From the NCBI RefSeq assembly GCF_905372115.1, contig NZ_CAJPNR010000022.1:1-32768 (forward strand): DNA of 32,768 bases, written 5' to 3'. Position 1 is the stretch's first letter, and every line of letters begins with the position of its first letter. Under the pieces are notes generated by a model. It saw only the letters and a list, made by a program, of their open reading frames with translations. It searched no databases and was not told where the DNA came from. The position numbers and the translations under genes are program-made. Positions 23,699 to 30,903 of this stretch are shown here, one piece after another. Origin of the DNA: an uncultured Streptococcus sp. (GTDB lineage Bacteria > Bacillota > Bacilli > Lactobacillales > Streptococcaceae).

Positions 23699-25922
23699 AA
23701 AGTTACCTCTAGCCCCTATCTATCTGGCTTTCATCCTTGTATGGGCCTATTTTGCAGTCTATTCTGGAAGTTCTTTGGCTTATTTTGGGCTGGGTGTCCT
23801 TCTGCTTCGTCTCTTTTTCAGCTATCCCCTCAAAAAAAGTCTAGCTGCTTTGGCATTCCTGTCCCTTTTTGTCCTTTTTTTCTTGCTTCGTCGGGAAATA
23901 GCAGAGCAGGCCTTTAGGCAGGAACCTCCTTCAGCTAGCTCGGTTCAAGTCTTGCCAGATACGATCAAAGTCAATGGAGATTCCCTATCCTTTCGAGGGC
24001 GAACGGACGGTCGGCTTTATCAAGTCTTCTACAAGATCAAATCAGCCAGTGAAAAGGAAGCTTTTCAGCAACTGACAGATTTGGTTGTCCTTGATATGGA
24101 AGCAGAGTTTGAACAGGCCCAGCCGCAACGAAATTTTTTGGGCTTTGACTATCAGGCTTATTTAAAAAGTCAGGGGATTTACCGTACCTTAAAAATCAAC
24201 AAGATTCAATCTTTCAGGCAGATTTCCAGCCTGAATCCAATGGATTGGCTGTCTGTCTGGCGCAGAAAAGCGCTGGTTTACATTAGAAATAATTTTCCTA
24301 GTCCAATGAGCCATTATATGACAGGACTCTTGTTTGGTGACCTGGATACGGAGTTTGCGGAAATGAGCGATTTGTATTCTAGCTTGGGTATCATCCATTT
24401 GTTTGCCTTGTCTGGTATGCAGGTAGGTTTCTTTTTGGATAGTTTTCGCAGAATTCTTCTACGTTTGGGGATGAAGAGGGAGACAGTAAACGCATTGCAG
24501 CTGCCTTTTTCATTTATCTACGCTGGACTGACAGGCTTTTCTGTTTCTGTCGTTAGAAGCTTAGTTCAGAAGCTATTGGCTCAACAAGGACTGACCAGAA
24601 TGGATAATTTTGCTCTGACACTGATGGTTCTCTTTATCATCATGCCCAATTTTCTTCTGACAGCAGGCGGTGTCTTGTCCTGCGCTTATGCCTTTTTGAT
24701 TTCTATGATGGATTTTGAAAAGTTACCGCCGATTCGAAAACTTTTAGCGGAAAGTCTGACTATTTCATTGGGCATTTTGCCTATACTAATCTACTATTTT
24801 TCTGAATTTCAGCCTTGGTCCGTACTTCTGACTTTTCTATTTTCACTACTCTTTGACTTGCTGATGCTGCCAGGCTTAACCCTCATTTTTATTTTGTCTC
24901 CACTTTTAAAAATCACTCAAGTAAATTTTTTCTTTGAGTTGCTAGAAGATGTGATTCGTTGGGTAGCTGATTTTGCTCCGCGTCCTTTGATTTTTGGGAA
25001 GCCCAACCTCTGGTTACTGGTCTCTCTGCTTTTGGTTTTGGCTTTAATCTATGACTTTCGGAGAAAGGAAAGCTGGCTTTTGTCTTTTAGTTTCCTAGCT
25101 CTTCTCTTATTTTTCCTAACAAAGCATCCGCTGCAAAATGAGATTACAGTAGTGGATATTGGTCAGGGAGATAGCATTTTTCTCAGGGACTGGCAGGGCA
25201 GGACGATTTTGATTGACGTAGGAGGACGAGTCGAGATAGGAAAGAAGGAGGCTTGGCAGGAGCGACAGACTTCATCCAATGCAGAAAAGACCTTGATTCC
25301 CTATCTCAAAAGTCGTGGTGTTGGTAGTCTGGATGTATTGGTCCTGACTCATACCGATACCGACCACATGGGCGATATGCTGGAGGTAGCCCAACATTTT
25401 TCCATCAAGGAAATCTATGTTTCCAAAGGAAGTCTGACTCAGCCTGATTTTGTTCAAAAGCTGGAGCAGATAGAAACTTCTGTCCATGTCGTAGAAGTAG
25501 GAGATGAGATTCCGGTATTTGACTCAGCTTTGCAGGTTCTCTATCCCAGAGGGACAGGCGACGGTGGAAATGATGATTCGATTGTACTCTACGGGGAGTT
25601 CTTTCAGACAAAATTTTTGTTTACAGGTGATTTGGAAAAACAAGGAGAGACTGAGCTGCTGCAGCGATTTCCTCAGCTGAAAGCAGATGTCTTAAAAGCG
25701 GGTCACCATGGCTCCAAAGGCTCTTCTAGTCCAGAGTTTTTAGAGCAAATTCAGCCGAAACTGGCCTTGATATCAGCTGGACAGAATAATCGTTATCGAC
25801 ATCCCCATCAGGAAACTTTGCAAAGATTTGAGAAGTTTAATACAGCCATCTATCGAACTGACCAGCAGGGGGCCATTCGTTTGACTGGTTGGAATTCCTG
25901 GAGGATTGAAACGGTTCGCTGA
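23682..25922 (+). CDS. comEC: Competence DNA channel ComEC (CelB)
   Basis: Forms the membrane pore through which single-stranded DNA enters during transformation. The 746-residue length is normal. N-terminal helices and an OB-fold-like region (about 85-185) are followed by the polytopic competence domain (LFALSGMQVGF, ISMMDF, LGILPILIYYF). A C-terminal metallo-beta-lactamase-type domain begins VVDIGQGDSIFLRDW, with the metal motif HTDTDHMGD near residue 557 and KAGHHGSKGSSSPEF later. These residues suggest an intact nuclease-type site. It is translationally coupled to comEA and driven by the same competence promoter. Confidence 0.95.
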   Translation: MSQWIKKLPLAPIYLAFILVWAYFAVYSGSSLAYFGLGVLLLRLFFSYPLKKSLAALAFLSLFVLFFLLRREIAEQAFRQEPPSASSVQVLPDTIKVNGDSLSFRGRTDGRLYQVFYKIKSASEKEAFQQLTDLVVLDMEAEFEQAQPQRNFLGFDYQAYLKSQGIYRTLKINKIQSFRQISSLNPMDWLSVWRRKALVYIRNNFPSPMSHYMTGLLFGDLDTEFAEMSDLYSSLGIIHLFALSGMQVGFFLDSFRRILLRLGMKRETVNALQLPFSFIYAGLTGFSVSVVRSLVQKLLAQQGLTRMDNFALTLMVLFIIMPNFLLTAGGVLSCAYAFLISMMDFEKLPPIRKLLAESLTISLGILPILIYYFSEFQPWSVLLTFLFSLLFDLLMLPGLTLIFILSPLLKITQVNFFFELLEDVIRWVADFAPRPLIFGKPNLWLLVSLLLVLALIYDFRRKESWLLSFSFLALLLFFLTKHPLQNEITVVDIGQGDSIFLRDWQGRTILIDVGGRVEIGKKEAWQERQTSSNAEKTLIPYLKSRGVGSLDVLVLTHTDTDHMGDMLEVAQHFSIKEIYVSKGSLTQPDFVQKLEQIETSVHVVEVGDEIPVFDSALQVLYPRGTGDGGNDDSIVLYGEFFQTKFLFTGDLEKQGETELLQRFPQLKADVLKAGHHGSKGSSSPEFLEQIQPKLALISAGQNNRYRHPHQETLQRFEKFNTAIYRTDQQGAIRLTGWNSWRIETVR

Positions 25923-25985
25923 TAGCCTCGCTAAAGATGCTAACTCATACTTTGTAGACTGCTTAGCTTCAGTCAGGAAGTCATA

Positions 25986-26014
25986 TTGATTTATTTATGC
26001 ATTTGTGATAAGAT
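25986..26014 (+). promoter_or_regulatory. Promoter of the DUF805 gene
   Basis: TTGATT (25986-25991) and TAAGAT (26009-26014) with a 17-base spacer; TGA before the -10 makes it an extended element. Confidence 0.65.
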
Positions 26015-26046
26015 AATGGGTATAAAAAATTATAGAGGAGAATTTT

Positions 26047-27102
26047 ATGTTTGCTGCATATAAAAAATTCTGGACACACTATGCTGATTTTTCAGGTCGC
26101 TCTAGCCGGTCAGACTATTGGTGGGCATTTTTGTGTAACATGATTATCATCGTACCATTGTTTATCATTATTTGGGTTTCTGCATTAGGAAGTATTTTTT
26201 CTGTAGCTCAGGACGCAGCTTATGGATATGAACCAGATCCATCAGCATTCTTGGCTGGGGCAGGATTTGCTGTTATTTTTTGGTTTATCCTACTGATTTA
26301 TTATTTAGCTATCTTAGTTCCTAGTATGGCAATTATAGTTCGCCGTTTGCGTGATGCTGGTTATCATTGGGCTTTTCTTTTCCTGTATGTCGGTCCTCTT
26401 GTACTGTTATTTGTTCCGGTTCTAAAAATTATTGCAGGAATAGTAGTTCTTCCATGTTTTATTGCTTTGATTGTTTTGCTTTGTCAAGGATCTAAGCCTG
26501 AAATGGTTGGAAATTCATACGGTCAGCAATATGGCCAGCAAAACTTCCAAGGACAACAGTTTGGTCAATCACAACAACCAGTTCAAAATCAACAGTTTGG
26601 CCAACAGCCACAGCAACCTGTCCAAAACCAATCATTTGGTCAACAACCACAGCAACCTGTCCAAAACCAATCATTTGGTCAACAACCACAGCAACCTGTC
26701 CAAAATCAACCATTTGGCCAACAACCACAACAACCAGTTCAAAATCAACCATTTGGCCAACAGCCACAACAAGGTGGTTTCCAAGGACAACAGTTTGCTC
26801 AACAGCCACAGCAACCTGTCCAAAATCAACCATTTGGTCAACAACCACAACAAGGTGGCTTCCAAGAACAGCAGTTTGGTCAACAGCCACAACAACCTGT
26901 TTCTGATCAAAGCCAAGCAGTTGAGCAAGCAGAACCAGTTCAAAATCCATTTACTGCTGAAACACCTGAGCAGTCAACACCTGAGGATTTTGGAACGCAA
27001 GCACCTGTTGAGGACAATCCGTTTGTTTCACCAATTCAAGAGGAGCAACCTGCTACACCAGTTGAAAATAATGTAGATGATGCAACTGAAAACCAAGAAT
27101 AA
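26047..27102 (+). CDS. DUF805 membrane protein with Q/N-rich repeat tail
   Basis: A 351-residue protein. Residues 1-150 form a DUF805 (YhaH-type) domain: the N-terminal FWTHYADFSGRSSRSDYWWAF motif (split here as YADFSGRSSR and SDYWWAF), four membrane helices and the IVRRLRDAGYHWA loop. From about 157 the protein is a low-complexity tail: nine imperfect repeats of FGQQPQQPVQNQ-x, then an acidic Pro/Thr/Glu region ending DDATENQE. The tail is predicted to be disordered and lacks an LPXTG anchor. DUF805 has no established role. GAGGAG precedes the ATG, and the gene has its own promoter and terminator. Confidence 0.85.
   Translation: MFAAYKKFWTHYADFSGRSSRSDYWWAFLCNMIIIVPLFIIIWVSALGSIFSVAQDAAYGYEPDPSAFLAGAGFAVIFWFILLIYYLAILVPSMAIIVRRLRDAGYHWAFLFLYVGPLVLLFVPVLKIIAGIVVLPCFIALIVLLCQGSKPEMVGNSYGQQYGQQNFQGQQFGQSQQPVQNQQFGQQPQQPVQNQSFGQQPQQPVQNQSFGQQPQQPVQNQPFGQQPQQPVQNQPFGQQPQQGGFQGQQFAQQPQQPVQNQPFGQQPQQGGFQEQQFGQQPQQPVSDQSQAVEQAEPVQNPFTAETPEQSTPEDFGTQAPVEDNPFVSPIQEEQPATPVENNVDDATENQE
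26560..26910 (+). repeat. Nine tandem 36-42 bp in-frame repeats
   Basis: Units begin at 26560, 26596, 26635, 26674, 26713, 26752, 26794, 26833 and 26875, each starting TTTG. Most are 39 bp; two GGF-containing units are 42 bp, the first and last are 36 bp. Units 2 to 4 are nearly identical at DNA level, suggesting recent copy-number change. All lengths are multiples of three, so the frame is kept. Confidence 0.95.
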
Positions 27103-27108
27103 ACAAAG

Positions 27109-27137
27109 AAAGAGTTGGAATTTTTCCAGCTCTTTTT
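27109..27137 (+). terminator. Terminator after the DUF805 gene
   Basis: AAAGAGTTGGAA (27109-27120) pairs with TTCCAGCTCTTT (27124-27135) with one wobble, followed by T. Confidence 0.85.
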
Positions 27138-27295
27138 GTTCTGTCGCTCGCAGAAAATCTTGAACAGAACTGGACATTGATAGTTTTTTAGAACAAAGAA
27201 AAATGAAGCCACTAACAGTTTATATTTATATAGCGGATATACTTAAAAATTAGATTTTGTTTGCAAAGAAAATAGCAGACTTTCCGACTCTTTTT

Positions 27296-27304
27296 TGTTA
27301 CAAT
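27296..27304 (+). promoter_or_regulatory. Extended -10 promoter of holA
   Basis: TGTTACAAT is an extended -10 element, 46 bases before the holA start; the -35 region is poor. The predicted +1 is 27311, which is the A of an ATG (see the 17-codon ORF). Confidence 0.55.
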
Positions 27305-27310
27305 CAATAC

Positions 27311-27364
27311 ATGAAAAAAATTGACAAATATAAAGCAGAGGAGACTTTCGGTGTTAGCTATTGA
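27311..27364 (+). CDS. Possible leaderless 17-residue upstream ORF overlapping holA
   Basis: Reads MKKIDKYKAEETFGVSY from the predicted transcription start and stops 14 bases inside holA in another frame. It has no Shine-Dalgarno site and its own codons contain that of holA (GAGGAG). It could only be translated as a leaderless message; chance is a fair alternative. Confidence 0.25.
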   Translation: MKKIDKYKAEETFGVSY

Positions 27365-28397
27365 GGAAATTAAAAAAATCACGCCAAGCAATCTTCCTGC
27401 TTTGACCATTTTGGCTGGGGATGACTTGGGGCAGTTTGAGTTGTTGAAGGAGCAGTTTCTCCGCCAGATTCAGTTTCAACCGGGTGATTTGAACACAGCT
27501 ATTTTCGATATGAAAGAAGCAAACTACCAGGATGTGGAATTGGACTTGGTCAGTCTGCCTTTTTTTGCGGATGAAAAAATCGTGATTTTGGACCATTTTG
27601 CTGATTTGACAACAGCCAAGAAGCGCTATCTGACTGATGAAGAACTCAAATCTTTCGAAAATTATCTGGAAAATCCAGCGGATACAACTCGTCTGGTTAT
27701 CTTTGCAGAAGGCAAATTGGATAGCAAGCGCCGTCTGGTCAAACTGCTGAAACGGGATGGGAAAATTTTTGAGGCTGCAGAACTCAAGGAAGCAGATCTA
27801 CGGGCTTATTTCAGCAAGGAAGCGCAGGCAGAAGGATTACAATTTGCTCCGACAGCTTTCGATCAGTTGCTGCTGAAATCGGGTTTTCAGTTCAGTGAAG
27901 TCAGTAAAAATTTAGCCTTTCTGAAAGGTTATAAAGAGTCTGGTCAGATTGGTTTAGAAGACATTGCCGAGGCTATTCCTAAGACTCTTCAGGACAATAT
28001 TTTTGACCTGACCCAGCTGATTTTGCAACAGAAGATTGATGAAGCCAGAACCTTGGTACGAGATTTGACTCTTCAAGGTGAGGATGAAATCAAGCTTATT
28101 GCCATTATGCTGGGGCAGTTTCGTATCTTTACGCAGGTTAAGGTTTTAGCGGAAAATGGCAGAGCTGAGAGTCAGATTGTGTCTGATTTGTCCGACTATT
28201 TAGGCCGCAAGGTCAATCCTTATCAAGTCAAGTTTGCCTTAAAGGATGCTCGCTCACTGAGTTTAGCCTTTCTTAAAAAGACTATGGCCTGTCTAATCGA
28301 AACAGATTACCAAATTAAATCGGGGCTGTATGATAAAGATTACCTGTTTGATTTGGCTCTGCTCAAGATTGCGACGGGTGAGCTACAAGCAAAATAG
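27351..28397 (+). CDS. holA: DNA polymerase III delta subunit
   Basis: Clamp-loader subunit that opens the beta sliding clamp at primer ends. The 348-residue protein is of normal length. I chose the GTG at 27351 (then LAIEEIKK), which has AGAGGAG eight bases upstream; the TTG at 27321 has none. The N-terminal AAA+-like domain (ILAGDDLGQFELLKEQF) lacks a Walker P-loop, as is usual for delta. The middle and C-terminal collar domains (IPKTLQDNIFDLTQ, KLIAIMLGQFRIF, YQVKFALKDAR) match the HolA family. It sits between the competence operon region and sodA, as in pneumococcus. Confidence 0.93.
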   Translation: MLAIEEIKKITPSNLPALTILAGDDLGQFELLKEQFLRQIQFQPGDLNTAIFDMKEANYQDVELDLVSLPFFADEKIVILDHFADLTTAKKRYLTDEELKSFENYLENPADTTRLVIFAEGKLDSKRRLVKLLKRDGKIFEAAELKEADLRAYFSKEAQAEGLQFAPTAFDQLLLKSGFQFSEVSKNLAFLKGYKESGQIGLEDIAEAIPKTLQDNIFDLTQLILQQKIDEARTLVRDLTLQGEDEIKLIAIMLGQFRIFTQVKVLAENGRAESQIVSDLSDYLGRKVNPYQVKFALKDARSLSLAFLKKTMACLIETDYQIKSGLYDKDYLFDLALLKIATGELQAK

Positions 28398-28426
28398 TTG
28401 AAAAATTCTAATGATTGCGTTATCAT
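28398..28426 (+). promoter_or_regulatory. Promoter of sodA
   Basis: TTGAAA (28398-28403), beginning the base after the holA stop, and TATCAT (28421-28426), 17-base spacer. A TATAAT at 28430-28435 is an alternative -10 without a matching -35; TTATAAT there also equals one half of a PerR box, but the other half is not conserved. Confidence 0.6.
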
Positions 28427-28459
28427 TTTTATAATCATATAGAAAAAGAGGTCTATCAA

Positions 28460-29065
28460 ATGGCAATTATCTTACCTGATCTTCCTTACGCTTACGATGC
28501 GTTAGAGCCTTACATTGATGAAGAAACAATGCACTTGCATCATGACAAGCACCACAATACCTATGTAACGAATGTTAATGCTGCGCTTGAAAAACATCCT
28601 GAAATTGGTGAAGACTTGGAAAAATTATTGGCTGATGTGGAGTCTATCCCAGCTGATATCCGTCAAGCAGTCATCAACAACGGTGGTGGTCATCTTAACC
28701 ACGCTCTTTTCTGGGAATTGATGACACCAGCAGAAACATCACCATCTGCAGAGTTGGCAGCGGATATCGAAGCTACTTTTGGATCATTTGAAGACTTTAA
28801 AGCAGCTTTCACTGCAGCGGCTACAACTCGTTTTGGTTCTGGCTGGGCTTGGTTGGTTGTCAACAAAGAAGGCAAGTTGGAAGTAACTTCAACAGCAAAT
28901 CAGGATACTCCTATTTCAGAAGGTAAAACTCCAATCTTGGGACTGGATGTTTGGGAACATGCTTACTATGTGAAATACCGCAATCTTCGTCCGAACTACA
29001 TCCAAGCTTTCTTCTCAGTTATTAACTGGAAAAAGGTTGACCAACTTTACGCAGCTGCGAAATAA
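28460..29065 (+). CDS. sodA: Manganese superoxide dismutase
   Basis: Converts superoxide to oxygen and peroxide in the cytoplasm. 201 residues from the ATG at 28460 (MAIILPDLPYAYDAL), with AAAGAGG upstream; the longer frame is not used. Metal ligands are His27, His81 (HLNHALFWE), Asp163 and His167 (LDVWEHAYY). Gly77 and Gln148 are of the Mn-preferring type, though streptococcal enzymes can be cambialistic. The gene has its own promoter directly after holA and a terminator after it. Confidence 0.97.
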   Translation: MAIILPDLPYAYDALEPYIDEETMHLHHDKHHNTYVTNVNAALEKHPEIGEDLEKLLADVESIPADIRQAVINNGGGHLNHALFWELMTPAETSPSAELAADIEATFGSFEDFKAAFTAAATTRFGSGWAWLVVNKEGKLEVTSTANQDTPISEGKTPILGLDVWEHAYYVKYRNLRPNYIQAFFSVINWKKVDQLYAAAK

Positions 29066-29085
29066 ACAGGCAGTTTCAATATATA

Positions 29086-29118
29086 AAAAGGTGAATCGTT
29101 TAAAGATTTGCCTTTTTT
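29086..29118 (+). terminator. Terminator after sodA
   Basis: AAAAGGTGAATC (29086-29097) pairs with GATTTGCCTTTT (29105-29116) with two wobbles, ending in a T run. Confidence 0.85.
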
Positions 29119-29150
29119 GATGCTTAAAATGCCTTTTTTCTGGGTTTCAC

Positions 29151-29179
29151 TTGTTATTTTCCTCATAATTTTTTATAAT
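29151..29179 (+). promoter_or_regulatory. Promoter of the serine hydrolase gene
   Basis: TTGTTA (29151-29156) and TATAAT (29174-29179), 17-base spacer, 21 bases before the TTG start codon. Confidence 0.78.
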
Positions 29180-29200
29180 ACAAATGCTAGGAGAAATGTT

Positions 29201-30280
29201 TTGAGTAAAAAAATTGTAACGATTATCGTAGCTGTCCTTTCTTGTCTTTGTCTGCTGGGCTTCATCTTCCTTTTTATAACCCAACGAAATAAGGCTATTG
29301 AAAAGAAAGCACAAGAGGCTGCCCAACTTGCAAAGTCTGGCGAGCAAGAACAGGAAGAAGAGAAAGTCAAGCCTGATTCCAAACTAGTTGAAGAAAAGCC
29401 GAAGCCTGTTGAGAAAAGTCCAGAGGAGAAGCAGAAGGTCATGGAGGCGGACGGCCCGACTATGGATGCTTTGGGGCTGCGATTTGACTATGCAAATTTG
29501 GATTTGACTCAGGTCATTCAGGCTTATATGACTGAAATGGGAATTGAACCCTCCCAGGTTGCATTTTCATATAAGGATTTGACGACTGGCAAGACCTTTG
29601 CAATGAATGATACCCAGCCTATGACTGCGGGATCGACCTACAAGCTCCCTCTCAATATGCTGGTAGTAGATGAGGTTGCTGCCGGCAAACTTTCTATGGA
29701 CGAGCGGTTTGATATTACCAATACAAACTATGAATATAGGGGCGAGCATGATAACTATGTTGGTGCTTTCAACGGTGCTATGAGAATATCAGACATGCAG
29801 GAATATTCCTTGGTTTATTCTGAAAATACTCCAGCCTACGCTTTAGCAGAGCGTCTAGGCGGCATGGAAAAGGCCTATGATATGTTTAGTCGCTACGGTC
29901 AGTCCAAGGCTGATATTAAGACGATCAGCCGTGAGAATAATAAGACCACGACGGACTACTATATTCAGGTCCTTGAGTATTTGTCTAAAAATCAGGAAAA
30001 GTACAAGGATATCCTTTATTATATAGGCGAATCCTTCCCAGGTGAATACTATAAGCGCTATCTGCGTGACATTACCATCTATCAAAAGCCTGGATATGTT
30101 CGTGAGGCGCTCAATGTGGATGCATTAGTTATGGAAGAGAAGCCCTATATTATAGCTCTCTATACGGCTTATTTAGGTGGTAGCACCGAGGCCAGTGATG
30201 AGATCAGCGGTGTCGGAATTGAGCAAGTTGGTCAGTTAGCCTACGTCATCAATGAATGGCATCGGGTTAATATGAACTAA
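29201..30280 (+). CDS. Membrane-anchored class A beta-lactamase-like serine hydrolase
   Basis: 359 residues from the TTG at 29201, chosen because AGGAG stands seven bases before it and the promoter lies inside the longer open frame. A single N-terminal helix (5-27) anchors it, followed by a Lys/Glu/Pro-rich linker (31-85) that would span the cell wall. The extracellular domain from about 95 has the serine acyl-enzyme motifs STYK (145-148) and SEN (207-209). The third motif appears as KPG rather than KTG. A Glu166-type deacylating residue is not obvious, so it is more likely a cell-wall-related or penicillin-binding-like hydrolase than a resistance enzyme. The family is common in streptococci; its substrate is unknown. 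Confidence 0.8.
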   Translation: MSKKIVTIIVAVLSCLCLLGFIFLFITQRNKAIEKKAQEAAQLAKSGEQEQEEEKVKPDSKLVEEKPKPVEKSPEEKQKVMEADGPTMDALGLRFDYANLDLTQVIQAYMTEMGIEPSQVAFSYKDLTTGKTFAMNDTQPMTAGSTYKLPLNMLVVDEVAAGKLSMDERFDITNTNYEYRGEHDNYVGAFNGAMRISDMQEYSLVYSENTPAYALAERLGGMEKAYDMFSRYGQSKADIKTISRENNKTTTDYYIQVLEYLSKNQEKYKDILYYIGESFPGEYYKRYLRDITIYQKPGYVREALNVDALVMEEKPYIIALYTAYLGGSTEASDEISGVGIEQVGQLAYVINEWHRVNMN

Positions 30281-30284
30281 GAGC

Positions 30285-30312
30285 AATCTAGTCTAGACAG
30301 GCTAGATTTTTT
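30285..30312 (+). terminator. Terminator after the serine hydrolase (copy 1 of duplicated module)
   Basis: AATCTAG (30285-30291) pairs with CTAGATT (30302-30308), then six T. The same GCAATCTAGT...CTAGATTTTTT arrangement recurs at 30643-30672. Confidence 0.78.
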
Positions 30313-30318
30313 GATAGC

Positions 30319-30340
30319 TATTTAGAAAAAAACCAAAATA
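30319..30340 (+). promoter_or_regulatory. 22-bp operator, site A
   Basis: Left half TATTTAGAAA is exact; the right half is degenerate (AACCAAAATA). Ends four bases before the -35 of the peptide-1 promoter. Confidence 0.6.
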
Positions 30341-30344
30341 CCTC

Positions 30345-30373
30345 TTGCTTTTTTGAAAGAGAAGTGTTACAAT
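30345..30373 (+). promoter_or_regulatory. Promoter of small membrane peptide 1
   Basis: TTGCTT (30345-30350) and TACAAT (30368-30373), 17-base spacer, flanked by operator A upstream and operator B over the start site. Confidence 0.7.
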
Positions 30374-30374
30374 C

Positions 30375-30396
30375 TATTTAGAAGATGTTCTAATTA
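30375..30396 (+). promoter_or_regulatory. 22-bp operator, site B
   Basis: TATTTAGAAG-N2-GTTCTAATTA, one base after the -10 and covering +1, a position suited to repression. Confidence 0.65.
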
Positions 30397-30404
30397 CTTC
30401 ATTC

Positions 30405-30437
30405 TGCTCTGTTTAATTAGTCACTGAGCAATTTTTT
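30405..30437 (+). terminator. Terminator-like hairpin in the leader of peptide 1
   Basis: TGCTC (30405-30409) pairs with GAGCA (30426-30430), followed by A and six T. Weak stem; it may attenuate transcription between the promoter and the peptide gene. Confidence 0.4.
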
Positions 30438-30445
30438 ATAAAAGC

Positions 30446-30467
30446 TATTTAGAAAAAAATCTAAATT
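30446..30467 (+). promoter_or_regulatory. 22-bp operator, site C
   Basis: TATTTAGAAA-N2-AATCTAAATT, 13 bases before the peptide-1 ribosome site (AGGAGG at 30481-30486). Confidence 0.6.
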
Positions 30468-30490
30468 TCTCTACTCAAAAAGGAGGAAAA

Positions 30491-30631
30491 ATGAAGAAAG
30501 CAAGAAACTCAATCCTACTAACCGTAGTAGGTCTAGTGACGGGTCTATCCATTTGGCTGGCTGTTTTTTCCTGGGTGCTCTATAAAAATAAGGACGACCT
30601 GCAAAAAATATCCAATCAAAAACATTTTTAA
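30491..30631 (+). CDS. Small single-helix membrane peptide 1
   Basis: A 46-residue peptide with a perfect AGGAGG four bases before its ATG. It begins MKKARNSILL, has one membrane helix (about 8-31, GLVTGLSIWLAVFSWVLY) and ends in a charged tail KNKDDLQKISNQKHF. It aligns with peptide 2 from the GLxT motif onward: LS, A, SW and a basic-N-basic triplet are shared, about 10 identities in 25. No double-glycine leader, lipobox or cleavage site is evident. Its own terminator follows. It may be a bacteriocin-like or signalling peptide, or a small subunit of the adjoining transporter. No known family is recognised. Confidence 0.65.
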   Translation: MKKARNSILLTVVGLVTGLSIWLAVFSWVLYKNKDDLQKISNQKHF

Positions 30632-30644
30632 ATACAAAATAGGC

Positions 30645-30672
30645 AATCTAGTTTTTCTAGACTAGATTTTTT
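30645..30672 (+). terminator. Terminator after peptide 1
   Basis: AATCTAGT (30645-30652) pairs with ACTAGATT (30661-30668) around eight bases, then a T run. Confidence 0.8.
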
Positions 30673-30681
30673 AATCCAGAG

Positions 30682-30703
30682 TATTTAGAAACAAATCGAA
30701 ATA
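30682..30703 (+). promoter_or_regulatory. 22-bp operator, site D
   Basis: TATTTAGAAA-N2-AATCGAAATA; equivalent in position to site A of the first module. Confidence 0.6.
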
Positions 30704-30732
30704 CCTAAGAAGGATTAGATTGCTTCGTTTCG

Positions 30733-30738
30733 TACTCT
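30733..30738 (+). promoter_or_regulatory. Presumed -10 of the peptide 2 / ABC operon
   Basis: TACTCT stands one base before operator E exactly as TACAAT does before operator B. No good -35 lies upstream, so this promoter is weak or needs activation. Confidence 0.4.
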
Positions 30739-30739
30739 T

Positions 30740-30761
30740 TATTTAGAAAGTTTTCTAAATA
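30740..30761 (+). promoter_or_regulatory. 22-bp operator, site E (perfect palindrome)
   Basis: TATTTAGAAA-GT-TTTCTAAATA, both ten-base halves exact. It lies 9 bases before the AAAGGAG ribosome site of peptide 2 and would cover the transcription start. Confidence 0.75.
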
Positions 30762-30780
30762 GATAGATAAAGGAGAAAAG

Positions 30781-30903
30781 ATGAAAAGAGGATTACTTTT
30801 ATTGCTTATAGGCTTGCTCACGGTTTTATCCGTCTGCTGGGCAATCCCGTCTTGGATCGTTTTCAGAAATAGACGAAAATTAGAAGGAAAAATTAAATGT
30901 TGA
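30781..30903 (+). CDS. Small single-helix membrane peptide 2
   Basis: A 40-residue peptide with AAAGGAG before its ATG. It begins MKRGLLLLLIGLLTVLSVCW, continues AIPSWIVF to end its single membrane helix, and finishes with the basic tail RNRRKLEGKIKC. It is a paralogue of peptide 1 (GLxT, LS, A, SW, basic-N-basic in the same order). Its stop overlaps the ABC transporter start by 7 bases (ATGTTGA), so translation is coupled and the peptide is probably made together with the exporter. LSVC is not a good lipobox. Role unknown; candidates are an exported toxin or signal, or a transporter subunit. Confidence 0.65.
   Translation: MKRGLLLLLIGLLTVLSVCWAIPSWIVFRNRRKLEGKIKC

Larger units (their letters stand above)
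30284..30343 (+). repeat. Duplicated terminator/operator module, copy 1
   Basis: Order: CAATCTAGT, loop, CTAGATTTTTT, short spacer, TATTTAGAAA, then AAATACCT. The same order and mostly the same bases occur at 30644-30706, 360 bases downstream. Confidence 0.75.
30644..30706 (+). repeat. Duplicated terminator/operator module, copy 2
   Basis: Second copy of the module at 30284-30343, three bases longer between terminator and operator. Confidence 0.75.

Noticed and set aside
26560..26910. CRISPR-like array
   Set aside because: The units are contiguous 36-42 bp coding repeats without unique spacers, all in frame within the DUF805 gene.
26492..26950. Minus-strand frame of 152 codons, and a plus-strand frame, across the repeats
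   Set aside because: The repeats lack stop codons in several frames, so long shadow frames arise automatically. They have no ribosome site, and the composition is a by-product of the Gln codons.
27203..27253. 16-codon ORF between the DUF805 gene and holA
   Set aside because: No ribosome site and no supporting context.
28429..28443. PerR box before sodA
   Set aside because: Only one half (TTATAAT) fits; the other half differs at most positions.
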